This document shows positions 42,397 through 52,442 of a stretch of 64,000 nucleotides of DNA, in pieces. The number at the start of each line of letters is the position of its first letter. Position 1 is the stretch's first letter. Position numbers and translations under genes: made by a program. The stretch comes from Kitasatospora sp. GP82 (GTDB taxonomy: Bacteria > Actinomycetota > Actinomycetes > Streptomycetales > Streptomycetaceae), in NCBI RefSeq assembly GCF_029892105.1, contig NZ_JARZAJ010000013.1:62001-126000 (forward strand), read 5' to 3'. Below the pieces are notes generated by a model that did no database searches, was not told the DNA's origin, and worked only from the letters and a program-made list of their open reading frames with translations.

Positions 42397-43497
42397 ATGT
42401 CCGATTTCGTACCCGGGCTTGAGGGAGTAGTCGCCTTCGAGAGCGAGATCGCCGAGCCCGACCGTGAAGGGGGCGCGCTGCGCTACCGAGGCGTGGACAT
42501 CGACGACCTGGTCGGCCATGTGTCGTTCGGGCATGTCTGGGGCCTGCTGGTGGACGGCAAGTTCAACCCGGGCCTGCCCGCCGCCGAGCCGTTCCCGATC
42601 CCGGTGCACTCCGGCGACATCCGGGTCGACGTGCAGTCCGCGCTCGCCATGCTCGCCCCGGTCTGGGGCCTCAAGCCGCTGCTCGACATCTCCGCCGAGC
42701 AGGCCCGCGACGACCTCGCCCGCGCGGCCGTCATGGCGCTCTCGTACGTGGCGCAGTCCGCGCGCGGCCAGGGCCTGCCGATGGTGCCGCAGCGCGAGAT
42801 CGACAAGGCCGAGACGGTGGTCGAGCGGTTCATGATCCGCTGGCGGGGCGAGCCGGACCCGAAGCACGTCAAGGCCGTGGATGCGTACTGGACCTCGGCC
42901 GCCGAGCACGGCATGAACGCCTCCACCTTCACCGCCCGCGTGATCGCCTCCACCGGCGCGGATGTGGCAGCGGCCCTGTCGGGCGCCGTCGGCGCGATGT
43001 CGGGCCCGCTGCACGGCGGTGCGCCCTCGCGCGTGCTGGGCATGATCGAGGAGATCGAGCGCACCGGCGACGCCGCCGGCTACGTCAAGCAGGCACTGGA
43101 CAAGGGCGAGCGCCTGATGGGCTTCGGCCACCGCGTCTACCGCGCCGAGGACCCGCGCGCCCGGGTGCTGCGCCGTACCGCCAAGGAGCTCGGCGCACCG
43201 CGCTTCGAGATCGCCGAGGCGCTGGAGAAGGCCGCGCTGGAGGAGCTGCACAACCGCCGCCCCGACCGGGTGCTCGCCACCAACGTGGAGTTCTGGGCCG
43301 CGATCATGCTCGACTTCGCCGAGGTCCCGGCGCACATGTTCACCTCGATGTTCACCTGTGCGCGCACCGCGGGCTGGTCGGCGCACATCCTGGAGCAGAA
43401 GCGGACCGGACGCCTCGTGCGCCCCTCCGCGCGCTACATCGGCCCCGGCCCGCGCAGCCCGCAGGAGATCGAGGGCTGGGACAGCATCGCGCACTGA
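42397..43497 (+). CDS. Citrate synthase (second, short type)
   Basis: A 366-residue citrate synthase, condensing acetyl-CoA and oxaloacetate. The catalytic His residues are in AEHGMNASTF and GFGHRVYR, with the catalytic Asp in AIMLDFAEVP. It is the shorter actinobacterial type (usually called citrate synthase 2), not the approximately 430-residue main enzyme. ATG at 42397 with AAGGAG about 8 bases upstream. A hairpin at 43515 follows, then serC. Confidence 0.93.
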   Translation: MSDFVPGLEGVVAFESEIAEPDREGGALRYRGVDIDDLVGHVSFGHVWGLLVDGKFNPGLPAAEPFPIPVHSGDIRVDVQSALAMLAPVWGLKPLLDISAEQARDDLARAAVMALSYVAQSARGQGLPMVPQREIDKAETVVERFMIRWRGEPDPKHVKAVDAYWTSAAEHGMNASTFTARVIASTGADVAAALSGAVGAMSGPLHGGAPSRVLGMIEEIERTGDAAGYVKQALDKGERLMGFGHRVYRAEDPRARVLRRTAKELGAPRFEIAEALEKAALEELHNRRPDRVLATNVEFWAAIMLDFAEVPAHMFTSMFTCARTAGWSAHILEQKRTGRLVRPSARYIGPGPRSPQEIEGWDSIAH

Positions 43498-43514
43498 CGC
43501 ACCATCACTCTTTG

Positions 43515-43547
43515 GGGTGGGCTCGGCGTTGCGCTCCGGGCCCACCC
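43515..43547 (+). terminator. Hairpin between citrate synthase and serC
   Basis: GGGTGGGC (43515-43522) pairs perfectly with GCCCACCC (43540-43547) across 17 bases, starting 18 bases past the citrate synthase stop and 74 bases before serC. Confidence 0.7.
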
Positions 43548-43611
43548 GCACGGTAAAGATCGCATCTCAGCGGGCGGACTGCCATATCTCCCGTATAGAC
43601 CAGGGCAGTAG

Positions 43612-44739
<1,128 letters not shown>

Positions 44740-44755
44740 CCCTCAGCTGCACCGG

Positions 44756-44811
44756 AGCCCCTCAAGGGGCAGGGGCGAACCTGTAAGGGGCACCCCTGCC
44801 ACTGGGGGGCT
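44756..44811. terminator. Nested hairpins between serC and the small membrane-protein gene
   Basis: Outer stem AGCCCC (44756-44761)/GGGGCT (44806-44811), inner stem GGCAGGGG (44768-44775)/CCCCTGCC (44793-44800). It lies between convergent genes and can serve both. Confidence 0.7.
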
Positions 44812-44818
44812 CTTCGGG

Positions 44819-44914
44819 TTACTTGCCCACCAGGGAGCTGACGATCACCACTGCGAGCAGCAGTACCAGCGCGCCGGAGACGATTCGCATTCGAGTCTTG
44901 GGGTCCACGGTCAT
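44819..44914 (-). CDS. Small single-pass membrane protein (31 residues)
   Basis: A 31-codon gene: MTVDPKTRMRIVSG then ALVLLLAVVIVSSLVGK. A charged N-terminus precedes one hydrophobic helix. The ATG at 44914 lies just 5 bases past the AraC-family gene stop, so it is probably its second cistron. Length, composition and position between a gene and a terminator support a real gene; no function is known. Confidence 0.65.
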   Translation of the reverse strand: MTVDPKTRMRIVSGALVLLLAVVIVSSLVGK

Positions 44915-44919
44915 CGAGG

Positions 44920-45792
44920 TTACCGGGTGGCTCTGCGGGCTTCGGCACTCCCCCGTTCCGGCCCGTACGGCTCGCCGGGGTCCTCGCCCCGGTACTGCTG
45001 GGCCCTGAACGCCGAAGGCGGCAGGCCGACCCGGCGGGTGAAGAGCCGGGTGAAGTACGCCGGATCCTCGTACCCGACCCGGCGGGCCACCGCCGCGACC
45101 GGCAGTTCGCCGGCGGCCAGCAGCTCCTTGGCCTCGTTCAGCCGGACGGTCAGCAGGTACTCCTTCGGCCCGACCGCGCCGACCGCCCGTACCGCGCGCC
45201 GCAGCTCGGCCACGGTCAGCCCGGCCCGGCGGGCGTGCTGGGCGATGGACAGCGGCAGGCAGGCGTCCCGGCGCAGTACTTCGAGGACCGGTTCGCCGTC
45301 CAGGTCCAGGTCGGCCCGGTGGCGGCGCAGTTCGACCAGCAGTTCGTGCACCCCGGCCGTGGCCTCGGCACCGACCAGCGGACCGCCGCGCCGGCAGGCG
45401 GCGGCGATCCGGCCGATCACACGCTGGGCCGCCTCCGCACCGGTCAGCGGGGTGACCGGGACGCCGGGCAGCAGGCCGAGTTCGGCGTATCCGACGGTAC
45501 CGCTGCCGGTGAAGTCGACGAAGGACTCGGCCCACCCGCCCTCGTCCGGCGCGTAGTGGTGGGTCACGCCGGGGCGCAGCCAGAGCACGGCCGGGGCTCT
45601 CACCGGCTGCCGTACGCCGTCGGGACCCGCGAACCAGCCCCGGCCGCTGGTCACCACCACGGCCACCCAGTGCTCCAGGGCGCGCGGCCCGACCATGGGC
45701 AGTCGGCCGCTCTGCATGCCGACGCCCAGGCAGGCCAGGCCGGTGGAGAGTTGGGCAGGCCCCGGTGTGAGGTACTGCCACCACCGCTCCAC
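44920..45792 (-). CDS. AraC-family transcriptional regulator
   Basis: 290 residues. The N-terminal sensing domain has AVLWLRPGVTHHYAPDEGGW, the cupin-type AraC pocket. The C-terminal double HTH (about 190-275) is LSIAQHARRAGLTVAELRRA and GELPVAAVARRVGYEDPAYF with TRLFTRRVGLPPSAFR. GTG at 45792 follows GGGGAGG by 8 bases. It is divergent from the beta-galactosidase gene at 45888 with 95 bases between, so it most likely controls that gene in response to its substrate. Confidence 0.93.
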   Translation of the reverse strand: MERWWQYLTPGPAQLSTGLACLGVGMQSGRLPMVGPRALEHWVAVVVTSGRGWFAGPDGVRQPVRAPAVLWLRPGVTHHYAPDEGGWAESFVDFTGSGTVGYAELGLLPGVPVTPLTGAEAAQRVIGRIAAACRRGGPLVGAEATAGVHELLVELRRHRADLDLDGEPVLEVLRRDACLPLSIAQHARRAGLTVAELRRAVRAVGAVGPKEYLLTVRLNEAKELLAAGELPVAAVARRVGYEDPAYFTRLFTRRVGLPPSAFRAQQYRGEDPGEPYGPERGSAEARRATR

Positions 45793-45887
45793 GCCTGTGC
45801 CCTCCCCGGTCGGTCGCCCTCGACAATCCAACACGCCCCGGGGCTTTGTCCATGGCCCCCGACCTGCCGTTACCGCAGGCTGGGGGC

Positions 45888-47648
45888 ATGCTCACCTACG
45901 ACTCCGCGGGTTTTCGCCTCGACGGCCGGGCCCTGCGGATCCTCTCCGGCGCCATGCACTACTTCCGCACCCGCCCGCAGCAGTGGCCGCAGCGGCTGGC
46001 GGCACTGCGCGCGATGGGACTCAACACGGTCGAGACGTACGTCCCGTGGAACCTGCACGAGCCCAGGCCCGGCGACTTCCGGCGACTGGCGGAGCTGCCC
46101 GCCTTCCTGGACGAGGCGGACCGGCAGGGCCTGTGGGCGATCGTCCGGCCGGGACCGTACATCTGCGCCGAGTGGGACAACGGCGGGCTGCCCGGCTGGC
46201 TGACCGCCCGGGTCGGCCGGCGGGCCCGCACGAGCGACCCGGACTACCTGGCCGCCGTGGACGGCTTCTTCGACGCACTGCTGCCCGCCGTGGTGGAGCG
46301 CCAGGTGGACCGGGGCGGGAATGTCCTCATGGTCCAGGTGGAGAACGAGTACGGCTCCCACGGCAGCGACACCGGCCTGCTGCAATACCTCGCCGACGGG
46401 CTGCGCGGGCGCGGCATCACCGTACCGCTGTTCACCTCGGACGGCCCCGAGGACCACATGCTCACCGGGGGCACCCTGCCGGGAGTGCTCGCCACCGTGA
46501 ACTTCGGCTCCGAGCCCGAGGCGGCCTTCGAGACACTGCGCCGCCACCGGCCGCAGGACCCGCTGTTCTGCATGGAGTACTGGAACGGCTGGTTCGACCA
46601 CTGGGGCGGGCCGCACCACACCAGGGATGCCGCCGACGCCGCCGACACGCTGCGCCGGATCCTGGCGGCGGGCGCCTCGGTCAATCTCTACATGGCCCAC
46701 GGCGGCAGCAACTTCGGTACGGGCGCGGGGGCCAACCACGCCGACCCGCCGTTCAACTCCACCGAGTGGACGCACTCGCCGTTCCAGCCGGTCACCACCT
46801 CGTACGACTACGACGCCCCGCTGGACGAGCGCGGGGCGCCGACGCCGAAGTACGAGCTGTTCCGCTCGGTGCTGGCCGAGTTCGCGGCCGAGCATCCCGA
46901 GGAGGTCCGGTTCCGCTCCGATCCCGGACCGCAACCTGCCGAGCTGCCGGAGCTGTTGGGCCCGGCCACGGTCGAGTTGGGCGAGAGCGCACCGATCCCG
47001 TTCGCCGCCCCGGTGGAGTCCGCCGTCCCGCCGTCCTTCGAGGAGCTCGGGCTGGAGCACGGCCTGGTCAGGTACACCTTCCGGGTGCCGGGTCCGCGTC
47101 CCGAACTCCAGCTCACCGTCGAGGGATTGCACGACCGGGCGACTCTGCTGGTGGACGGCGAGCGGGTCGCCGAGCTGGAGCGAGGCGTCGCACAGGACGG
47201 CATCCGGGTGGCCGGCGGCGCACTGGTCGAACTGCTGGTCGAATCCCTCGGCCGGGTGAACTACGGCCCGCACGTCGGGGATCCCAAGGGCATCACCGGG
47301 GGTGTCCGGCACGAGCGGCAGTATCTGCACGGCTGCCGGGCCGAGGTCTTCGACCTGGGCGAGCCGCTTCCCGAACTCTCCTTCGGCCAGGGCGGGTCGG
47401 GCCTGCTGCGCGGCGCGCTCACCCTGGAGGCGACCGGGGACACCTATCTCGCCGTCCCCGGCGGGCAGCACGGCTGCCTCTGGGTCAACGGGTTCCTGCT
47501 CGGCCGCTACGACGCCAGGGGCCCCCAGCTCACCCTGTACTGCCCGCAGCCGCTGCTGCACAGCGGCCGCAACGAACTGGTCCTGCTCGAACTCGGCGAC
47601 GCCCGGCCGCACTCCGTCGAGCTGCGCACCGAGCCCGAGTTCGGCTGA
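45888..47648 (+). CDS. GH35 beta-galactosidase
   Basis: A 586-residue glycoside hydrolase of family GH35. The TIM barrel starts LRILSGAMHYFRTRPQQWPQ. The acid/base is in VENEYGS (E154) and the nucleophile in FCMEYWNGWFDHWGG (E230). Beta-sandwich domains follow (LTLYCPQPLLHSGRNELVLL). No signal peptide, so cytoplasmic, acting on imported galactosides. ATG at 45888 was chosen as the start of GH35 similarity (MLTYDSAGFRLDGRALRILS). Under probable AraC control. Confidence 0.95.
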   Translation: MLTYDSAGFRLDGRALRILSGAMHYFRTRPQQWPQRLAALRAMGLNTVETYVPWNLHEPRPGDFRRLAELPAFLDEADRQGLWAIVRPGPYICAEWDNGGLPGWLTARVGRRARTSDPDYLAAVDGFFDALLPAVVERQVDRGGNVLMVQVENEYGSHGSDTGLLQYLADGLRGRGITVPLFTSDGPEDHMLTGGTLPGVLATVNFGSEPEAAFETLRRHRPQDPLFCMEYWNGWFDHWGGPHHTRDAADAADTLRRILAAGASVNLYMAHGGSNFGTGAGANHADPPFNSTEWTHSPFQPVTTSYDYDAPLDERGAPTPKYELFRSVLAEFAAEHPEEVRFRSDPGPQPAELPELLGPATVELGESAPIPFAAPVESAVPPSFEELGLEHGLVRYTFRVPGPRPELQLTVEGLHDRATLLVDGERVAELERGVAQDGIRVAGGALVELLVESLGRVNYGPHVGDPKGITGGVRHERQYLHGCRAEVFDLGEPLPELSFGQGGSGLLRGALTLEATGDTYLAVPGGQHGCLWVNGFLLGRYDARGPQLTLYCPQPLLHSGRNELVLLELGDARPHSVELRTEPEFG

Positions 47649-47716
47649 GACCCTTGAGCCGCCTCTGTGCCCTACCGGGGGCCGCCCACCGGAGGGGGCA
47701 CAGCGGCGGTGCGGGG

Positions 47717-47855
47717 TCAGCCTGCGGTGGCCAGCGTCAGACCGCAGGCGTCCAGGACCGGGTTGACCGGCTGGAGGTACGGGAGTCGAAGGCCGCGCCG
47801 CCACAGCTTTACCGGACCTCTGCCCCCGCGAAGTCCGGCTCTCCCGCCGGCCTCC
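47717..47855 (-). pseudogene. Possible C-terminal gene remnant
   Basis: A minus-strand frame with good codon bias, WRRGLRLPYLQPVNPVLDAC then GLTLATAG and stop at 47717, but no start codon or ribosome binding site. It looks like the tail of a protein whose front is gone. I do not recognise the family. The rest of the 47649-47919 gap holds nothing clear. Confidence 0.3.
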
Positions 47856-47919
47856 GAGGATCCGCCCGCCGCCTGGCTTCACCTACCTGCCCCTGGATCG
47901 CTCGCCCTTGCCCCTACCG

Positions 47920-48513
47920 CTACGGGGCCTCCCAGCGGGCCAGCGGCCAGGTGTGCAGCCTCTCGTACCTGGCCGGGCCGAAGCCCAGGTCGCTGCGCAT
48001 CAGGTGCAGTTCACCCGCCTCCCACTCGCGGCCCGCAAAGCCCTCCAGGCCGGCCGCCATGGCCTGCAACTCCCCCGGCGCGGAGCGCTGTTCCGCCCGG
48101 CGGCGGCCGTGCCTGGACCCGGCCCTGGCCAGGGTCAGGTGCGGGTGGAAGCCGTACTGGTCGGTCTCGATGCCGAGCTCGCCGACGCCCTCCCGGACGG
48201 CCTCCGCGAGCCGTCGCAGTGCCCAGGTCTCGCCCTCCACCCCGGCCCAGAGCACCCGGTCGCCGAAGCAGCCGCCGCCCGCCAGCCGCAGCCGGTGCGC
48301 GCCGTTCTCGGTCGCCGCCCGCCCGAGCACCTCCTCCAGCCCCGGCACGTCCAGCACCGGGACCTCGCCCAGGAATGCCAGCGTCAGATGCCATCCGTCG
48401 ACACCCGTCCAGCGCAGCCGGTCCGCCCCGGGCATTTCGCGCAACGGCGCCATGGCGTCCACCAGTTCCTGCACTGCCTCCACCGGCGGGTCCACCGCCA
48501 CAAAGAGCCTCAT
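47920..48513 (-). CDS. thpR: RNA 2',3'-cyclic phosphodiesterase (ThpR / LigT-like)
   Basis: A 197-residue 2H phosphoesterase with both catalytic HxT motifs: HLTLAFLG and HPHLTLARA. It opens 2',3'-cyclic phosphates on RNA ends. ATG at 48513 with GGAGG 8 bases upstream; a longer frame exists but starts in Pro/Gly-rich non-family sequence. It is divergent from the GNAT gene at 48637. Confidence 0.92.
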   Translation of the reverse strand: MRLFVAVDPPVEAVQELVDAMAPLREMPGADRLRWTGVDGWHLTLAFLGEVPVLDVPGLEEVLGRAATENGAHRLRLAGGGCFGDRVLWAGVEGETWALRRLAEAVREGVGELGIETDQYGFHPHLTLARAGSRHGRRRAEQRSAPGELQAMAAGLEGFAGREWEAGELHLMRSDLGFGPARYERLHTWPLARWEAP

Positions 48514-48636
48514 GCCCCCATCCTCCCGGTCGGGACCCGGCTGCGGCGTGCGCCCCGCTGGACCCACGGCCCCGTCCGTCCGGCGCCGCCTCGAAAAAGC
48601 TTCCGTTCAACGCCGCCGAGCGGATAGAACGTTCGC

Positions 48637-49161
48637 ATGAAGATTCGCACTGGCGGCCCCGACGACTCGGCCGGCCTTCTCGAACTCCTCGACGGCGCCG
48701 TGGCCTGGCTGGTCTCCCTCGGCCGCACCGGCCAGTGGGGCGACCAGCCCTGGTCCAGCCGACCCCCCGCAGTCGACCGGGTCCACGCCTACACCAACGA
48801 CGCCGACACCTTCCTGGTCCGGATCGCCGAGGACTCCGACGGCACCGCCATAGGCTGCTGTGTGCTCTCCGAGGAGGCGAACGAGTACGCCACCGCGGTC
48901 GAGGAGCGCGAGCTCTACGTCCGCAACCTGGTGACGGACCGCAGCCGTTCGGGCTCCGGCATCGGCAAGGCGCTGATCGCGGACGCGATCGAGGAGGCCC
49001 GCCGCCGCGGCATCGGCCTGCTGCGGGTGGACTGCTACGCCGGGGACGACCGCCGGCTGGTCGGCCAGTACCTGCGCCTCGGCTTCACCCCCACCGACAC
49101 CTTCGAGGTGCAGCTGCCGAGCGGCCCCTGGCCGGGCCAGATCCTGGAGATCAGGATCTGA
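48637..49161 (+). CDS. GNAT-family N-acetyltransferase
   Basis: A 174-residue acetyltransferase. The acetyl-CoA site is VTDRSRSGSGIGKALIADAI (about 101-120, R/Q-x-x-G-x-G/A), followed by GIGLLRVDCYAGDDRRLVGQ and YLRLGF. Substrate unknown. The start at ATG 48637 gives the usual family length; no strong ribosome binding site is visible. Confidence 0.88.
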   Translation: MKIRTGGPDDSAGLLELLDGAVAWLVSLGRTGQWGDQPWSSRPPAVDRVHAYTNDADTFLVRIAEDSDGTAIGCCVLSEEANEYATAVEERELYVRNLVTDRSRSGSGIGKALIADAIEEARRRGIGLLRVDCYAGDDRRLVGQYLRLGFTPTDTFEVQLPSGPWPGQILEIRI

Positions 49162-49194
49162 ACCGGCGGCAGAGGCCGCAGTTCTGACCGCCTG

Positions 49195-50727
49195 TCAGCA
49201 GGCCGTCGCCAGCCGCTGCCTGGAAATGGCCCGCGGTACGACCGCGACAACTCGCCCGCCGCGCCCCGGGTGCAGGTCCACCCGCACCCGGAGGTCGGCC
49301 GCCCGCGCCAGCACCAGGCCGACCACGGCGGCGGCCACCGCGGACACCGCTCCGCAGGCCAACAGGCCCAGCCGGGGCCCGTACTCGTCGGTGACCCAGC
49401 CCACCAGCGGGGCACCGATCGGCGTACCGCCGGTGAACACCAGCACCAGCAGGCCCATCACGCGCCCCCGCATCTCGGGGTCGGTGGAGAGCTGGAGCAT
49501 CGAGTTCACCGAGGTGTTGAAGGTGAGCCCGAAGACGCCGATCAGCGTCAGCAGCACCGCGAAGGTCCAGTAGTCGGACGCGAAGGCGGCCAGCACCTCC
49601 AGCGCACCGAAGGTCAGCGCCGCCACGACCAGTCGCCGCAGCCTGGGCGCACCGCGCCGCGCGGCCAGCAGCGCACCGGTCAGCGAACCGACCGCCATCG
49701 CGGTGTTCAGCAGACCGTACTCGCCCGCGCCGACCTTGAAGGTGTCGTACGCGAAACCCGACAGCAGGGTCGGGAAGTTGAATCCGAAGGTCCCGATGAA
49801 CCCGGCCAGCACCATCGGCCAGAGCAGCTCCGGGCGCTCCTTCACATACCGCAGCCCCTCCCGGAGCTGCCCCTTCTCGCGCGAGATCGGCTCGGTCGGC
49901 CGCAGTTCGCTGGTGCGCATCGCCAGCAGACCGCCGATCACGGCGGCGAAGGAGAGCGCGTTGACGGCGAAGGCCCAGCCGCTGCCCACGGCGGCGATCA
50001 GCAGACCGGCCACCGCCGGGCCGACCAGCCGCGCGGTCTGGAAGTTGGCGGCGTTCAGGCTGACCGCGTTGGCCAGGTCCTTCGGGCCGACCATCTCGCT
50101 CACGAACGCCTGCCTGGTCGGGTTGTCCACCACGGTCACCAGGCCGAGCAGCAGCGCGAAGGCGTAGACGTAGTACGGCGTGACCGTGTCGGTGATGGTC
50201 ATCAGGGCGAGACCCGCGGCCAGCAGGCCCATCACACCCTGGGTGACGACCAGCAGCCGACGCTTGGGCATCCGGTCGGCGAGCACGCCGCCATAGATCC
50301 CGAACAGCAGCATGGGCAGGAACTGCATCGCGGTGGTGACACCGACCGCGAACGGACTGCCGGTCAGGTTCAGCACCAGCCAGTCCTGGGCGATGCGCTG
50401 CATCCAGGTGCCGGTGTTGGAGACCACCTGGCCGACGAAGAAGTAGCGGTAGTTACGTATCCGCAGGGAGGAGAACATCCCCCCGGGCCGGGTGAAACGC
50501 GCCCCGGTAGGACCGGCAGGACCGGTGGAACCGGCAGGGTCTGCGGGGCTCGGCGCGGCGGTGGAGGCCGCCGCGGTGCGTTTGTCGGGGTCGTCGTCGC
50601 CGCTGCCGGGCAGTCCCACGGGCGTGGGTGCCTGGCTCTCGGCGGTGGCAGCGGTGGCGGCCGCCTTGTCGGTGGTGGAGTCGTCGGTTCGGATGGCGGC
50701 GGCGCTGGCTGCGACCGGCGGTGTCAC
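49195..50727 (-). CDS. MFS transporter (EntS-like)
   Basis: A 510-residue exporter-type MFS protein. An 80-residue Ala/Pro/Thr-rich cytoplasmic leader precedes SLRIRNYRYFFVGQVVSNTG and WMQRIAQDWLVLNLTGS, typical of EntS-like MFS proteins. GTG at 50727 follows GGGGAG by 8 bases; the transporter core begins at about residue 84. It is downstream of, and in line with, a MarR-family gene (138 bases), so it is probably the regulated efflux pump of that pair. Confidence 0.9.
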   Translation of the reverse strand: MTPPVAASAAAIRTDDSTTDKAAATAATAESQAPTPVGLPGSGDDDPDKRTAAASTAAPSPADPAGSTGPAGPTGARFTRPGGMFSSLRIRNYRYFFVGQVVSNTGTWMQRIAQDWLVLNLTGSPFAVGVTTAMQFLPMLLFGIYGGVLADRMPKRRLLVVTQGVMGLLAAGLALMTITDTVTPYYVYAFALLLGLVTVVDNPTRQAFVSEMVGPKDLANAVSLNAANFQTARLVGPAVAGLLIAAVGSGWAFAVNALSFAAVIGGLLAMRTSELRPTEPISREKGQLREGLRYVKERPELLWPMVLAGFIGTFGFNFPTLLSGFAYDTFKVGAGEYGLLNTAMAVGSLTGALLAARRGAPRLRRLVVAALTFGALEVLAAFASDYWTFAVLLTLIGVFGLTFNTSVNSMLQLSTDPEMRGRVMGLLVLVFTGGTPIGAPLVGWVTDEYGPRLGLLACGAVSAVAAAVVGLVLARAADLRVRVDLHPGRGGRVVAVVPRAISRQRLATAC

Positions 50728-50865
50728 GGTGGTCTCCCCTCGATGCGCGGCGGTCGTCAGGCAGACTGCCGCGCGGCTGGTGTCAGTTTTCGGTCCTGCG
50801 GTGATGCGGTGCTCCTTCTTCCGGTCCCGATGTGTCGATGCTGCTCGGCTGCGCCGCCCGCCCGC

Positions 50866-51300
50866 TCAGAGGTGGGCCAGCTTGTAGAGGATCGGCGCGG
50901 CCGCCCTGAGCTGCGCCCACTCCTCCTCGCTCAGCCCACCGGCCAGTTCGGCCAGCCAGGCGTTCCGGCGTCGGCGGCTCTCCGCAAGGATCGCCTCGGC
51001 CTGCTCGGTACTGCTGACGACCACCTGTCGGCGGTCCTCCGGGTGCGGCTCACGCCGTACCAGGCCCTTCTCCTCCAGCATCGCGATGATCCTGGTCATC
51101 GACGGCGGCTGGACGTGCTCGCGCCTGGCAAGCTCGCCGGGTGTGGCCCTGCCGCAGCGGGCGAGGGTGCCGAGCACCCCCATCTCGGTAGGACTCAGCG
51201 ACTCCTCGACGCGCTGGTGTCGCAGTCGTCGGGCAAGGCGCATCGCGGACGACCGCAGCTGACTGACAGCTGCGAGGTCCTCCTCGGACATCTCGGGCAT
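50866..51300 (-). CDS. MarR-family transcriptional regulator
   Basis: A 144-residue winged-helix repressor: SPTEMGVLGTLARCGRATPG, ELARREHVQPPSMTRIIAML and wing EEKGLVRREPHPEDRRQVVV, with the conserved DRR. It probably represses itself and the downstream MFS gene through the inverted repeat at 51303-51332 directly upstream. Confidence 0.93.
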   Translation of the reverse strand: MPEMSEEDLAAVSQLRSSAMRLARRLRHQRVEESLSPTEMGVLGTLARCGRATPGELARREHVQPPSMTRIIAMLEEKGLVRREPHPEDRRQVVVSSTEQAEAILAESRRRRNAWLAELAGGLSEEEWAQLRAAAPILYKLAHL

Positions 51301-51302
51301 GT

Positions 51303-51332
51303 CCTTAGCCTATGTCATTACTCTCGCTAAGG
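51303..51332 (-). promoter_or_regulatory. Operator-like inverted repeat upstream of the MarR gene
   Basis: CCTTAGC (51303-51309) and GCTAAGG (51326-51332) are a perfect 7-bp inverted repeat with 16 bases between, immediately before the ATG at 51300. The TTAGC/GCTAA core and position are typical of MarR autoregulation. Confidence 0.6.
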
Positions 51333-51552
51333 AAAATGCATTGATCCACCCCGCCGAACGCCCCATACCGGCGAGTAAGCCTTAAGGGACGGTCAGGGCT
51401 TCGTGTCGAGCTCATGGCGCCGACGTGAAGTACCGCTCCTGAGCTGCGAGTTCACCGAAACCACCAACATTGCCCACACCGGGGACCGCCGTTATTGTGC
51501 CCGCTGTCAGGAACACGGCACACCGGCGTCCACCCAGTTCAGGGAGTTCCTC

Positions 51553-52323
51553 TTGGGTCACATCCACCATGCCGTCTACGGCTGGGCGACACCGGCGATC
51601 TCATACGTCGTCGCCTGTATCGGCGCCCTGCTGGCGCTTCGCAGCACCCGCTGGGCCCTGATCAGCGAGGGGCGTACCCGCCGCAACTGGCTGATCTTCG
51701 CATCCTTCTCGCTCGGCCTCGGCATCTGGAGCATGCACTTCATCGCCATGCTCGGCTTCAGCGTCTCGGGCGTGGAGATCCGCTACAACGTACCGCTGAC
51801 GGTGCTCAGCCTGATCATCGCGATCGGGGTGGTCGGCGTCGGCCTGTTCACTGTCGGGTACAGCAACCGCCCGCTGCTCGCCCTGCCGGTCGGCGGTGTG
51901 ACCACCGGGCTCGGCGTGGCGGCGATGCACTACATGGGGATGGCGGCGATGCGGCTGCCGGGCTCCCTCATGTACGACCACGTCCTGGTCTGGGCCTCCG
52001 TCGCCATCGCGATCTTCGCGGCCACCGCGGCGCTCTGGGCCGCGCTGAACATCCGGGGCACGCTCGCCGTGGCGGCGGCCGCGCCGGTGATGGGCGTGGC
52101 GGTCTGCGCGATGCACTACACGGGCATGGCTGCCATCTCGGTCAACCTCGACCCCAACGAGACCCCGCCCGGCGGCGTGGTCGGGCTGCAGTTCGTCTTC
52201 CCGCTCGCGGTCGGACTCGGCACCTACGTCTTCGCCAGCGCACTCGCCTTCGCCGTGGCCCCCAGCAAGAACGCGAGCCGCCCACCCGTCTTCACCGGAC
52301 CGGTGGCCCCACTGCGCAGGTGA
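51553..52323 (+). CDS. MHYT-domain integral membrane sensor protein
   Basis: A 256-residue membrane protein with seven predicted segments and the three MHYT-type repeats MHFIAML, MHYMGMAA and MHYTGMAA. Such domains are proposed to bind copper and sense O2, CO or NO. There is no attached GGDEF/EAL or kinase domain, unlike many proteobacterial members. The TTG start at 51553 follows AGGGAG by 6 bases; the longer frame to 51403 adds Cys/Arg-rich sequence not like the family. Confidence 0.88.
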   Translation: MGHIHHAVYGWATPAISYVVACIGALLALRSTRWALISEGRTRRNWLIFASFSLGLGIWSMHFIAMLGFSVSGVEIRYNVPLTVLSLIIAIGVVGVGLFTVGYSNRPLLALPVGGVTTGLGVAAMHYMGMAAMRLPGSLMYDHVLVWASVAIAIFAATAALWAALNIRGTLAVAAAAPVMGVAVCAMHYTGMAAISVNLDPNETPPGGVVGLQFVFPLAVGLGTYVFASALAFAVAPSKNASRPPVFTGPVAPLRR

Positions 52324-52356
52324 GGCAGCCCCCAAGGGGCAAGTGCGAGCAGATCA

Positions 52357-52417
52357 AGGGGCGCGGGGCTCTGCTCGATCAACTGCATGCGTTGATCGAG
52401 CAGGGCCCCGCGCCCCT
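52357..52417. terminator. 27-bp hairpin formed by paired dispersed repeats
   Basis: A left arm at 52357-52383 (starting AGGGGCGCGGGGCTCTGCTC) pairs with 52391-52417 over 27 bp with one G-U pair, around the loop TGCATGC. Each arm is a copy of the dispersed repeat. It lies between convergent MHYT and hypX genes, so is a strong bidirectional terminator. Confidence 0.85.
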
Positions 52418-52442
52418 ACTGGTTGCCCATCTGCCCCTGGGG

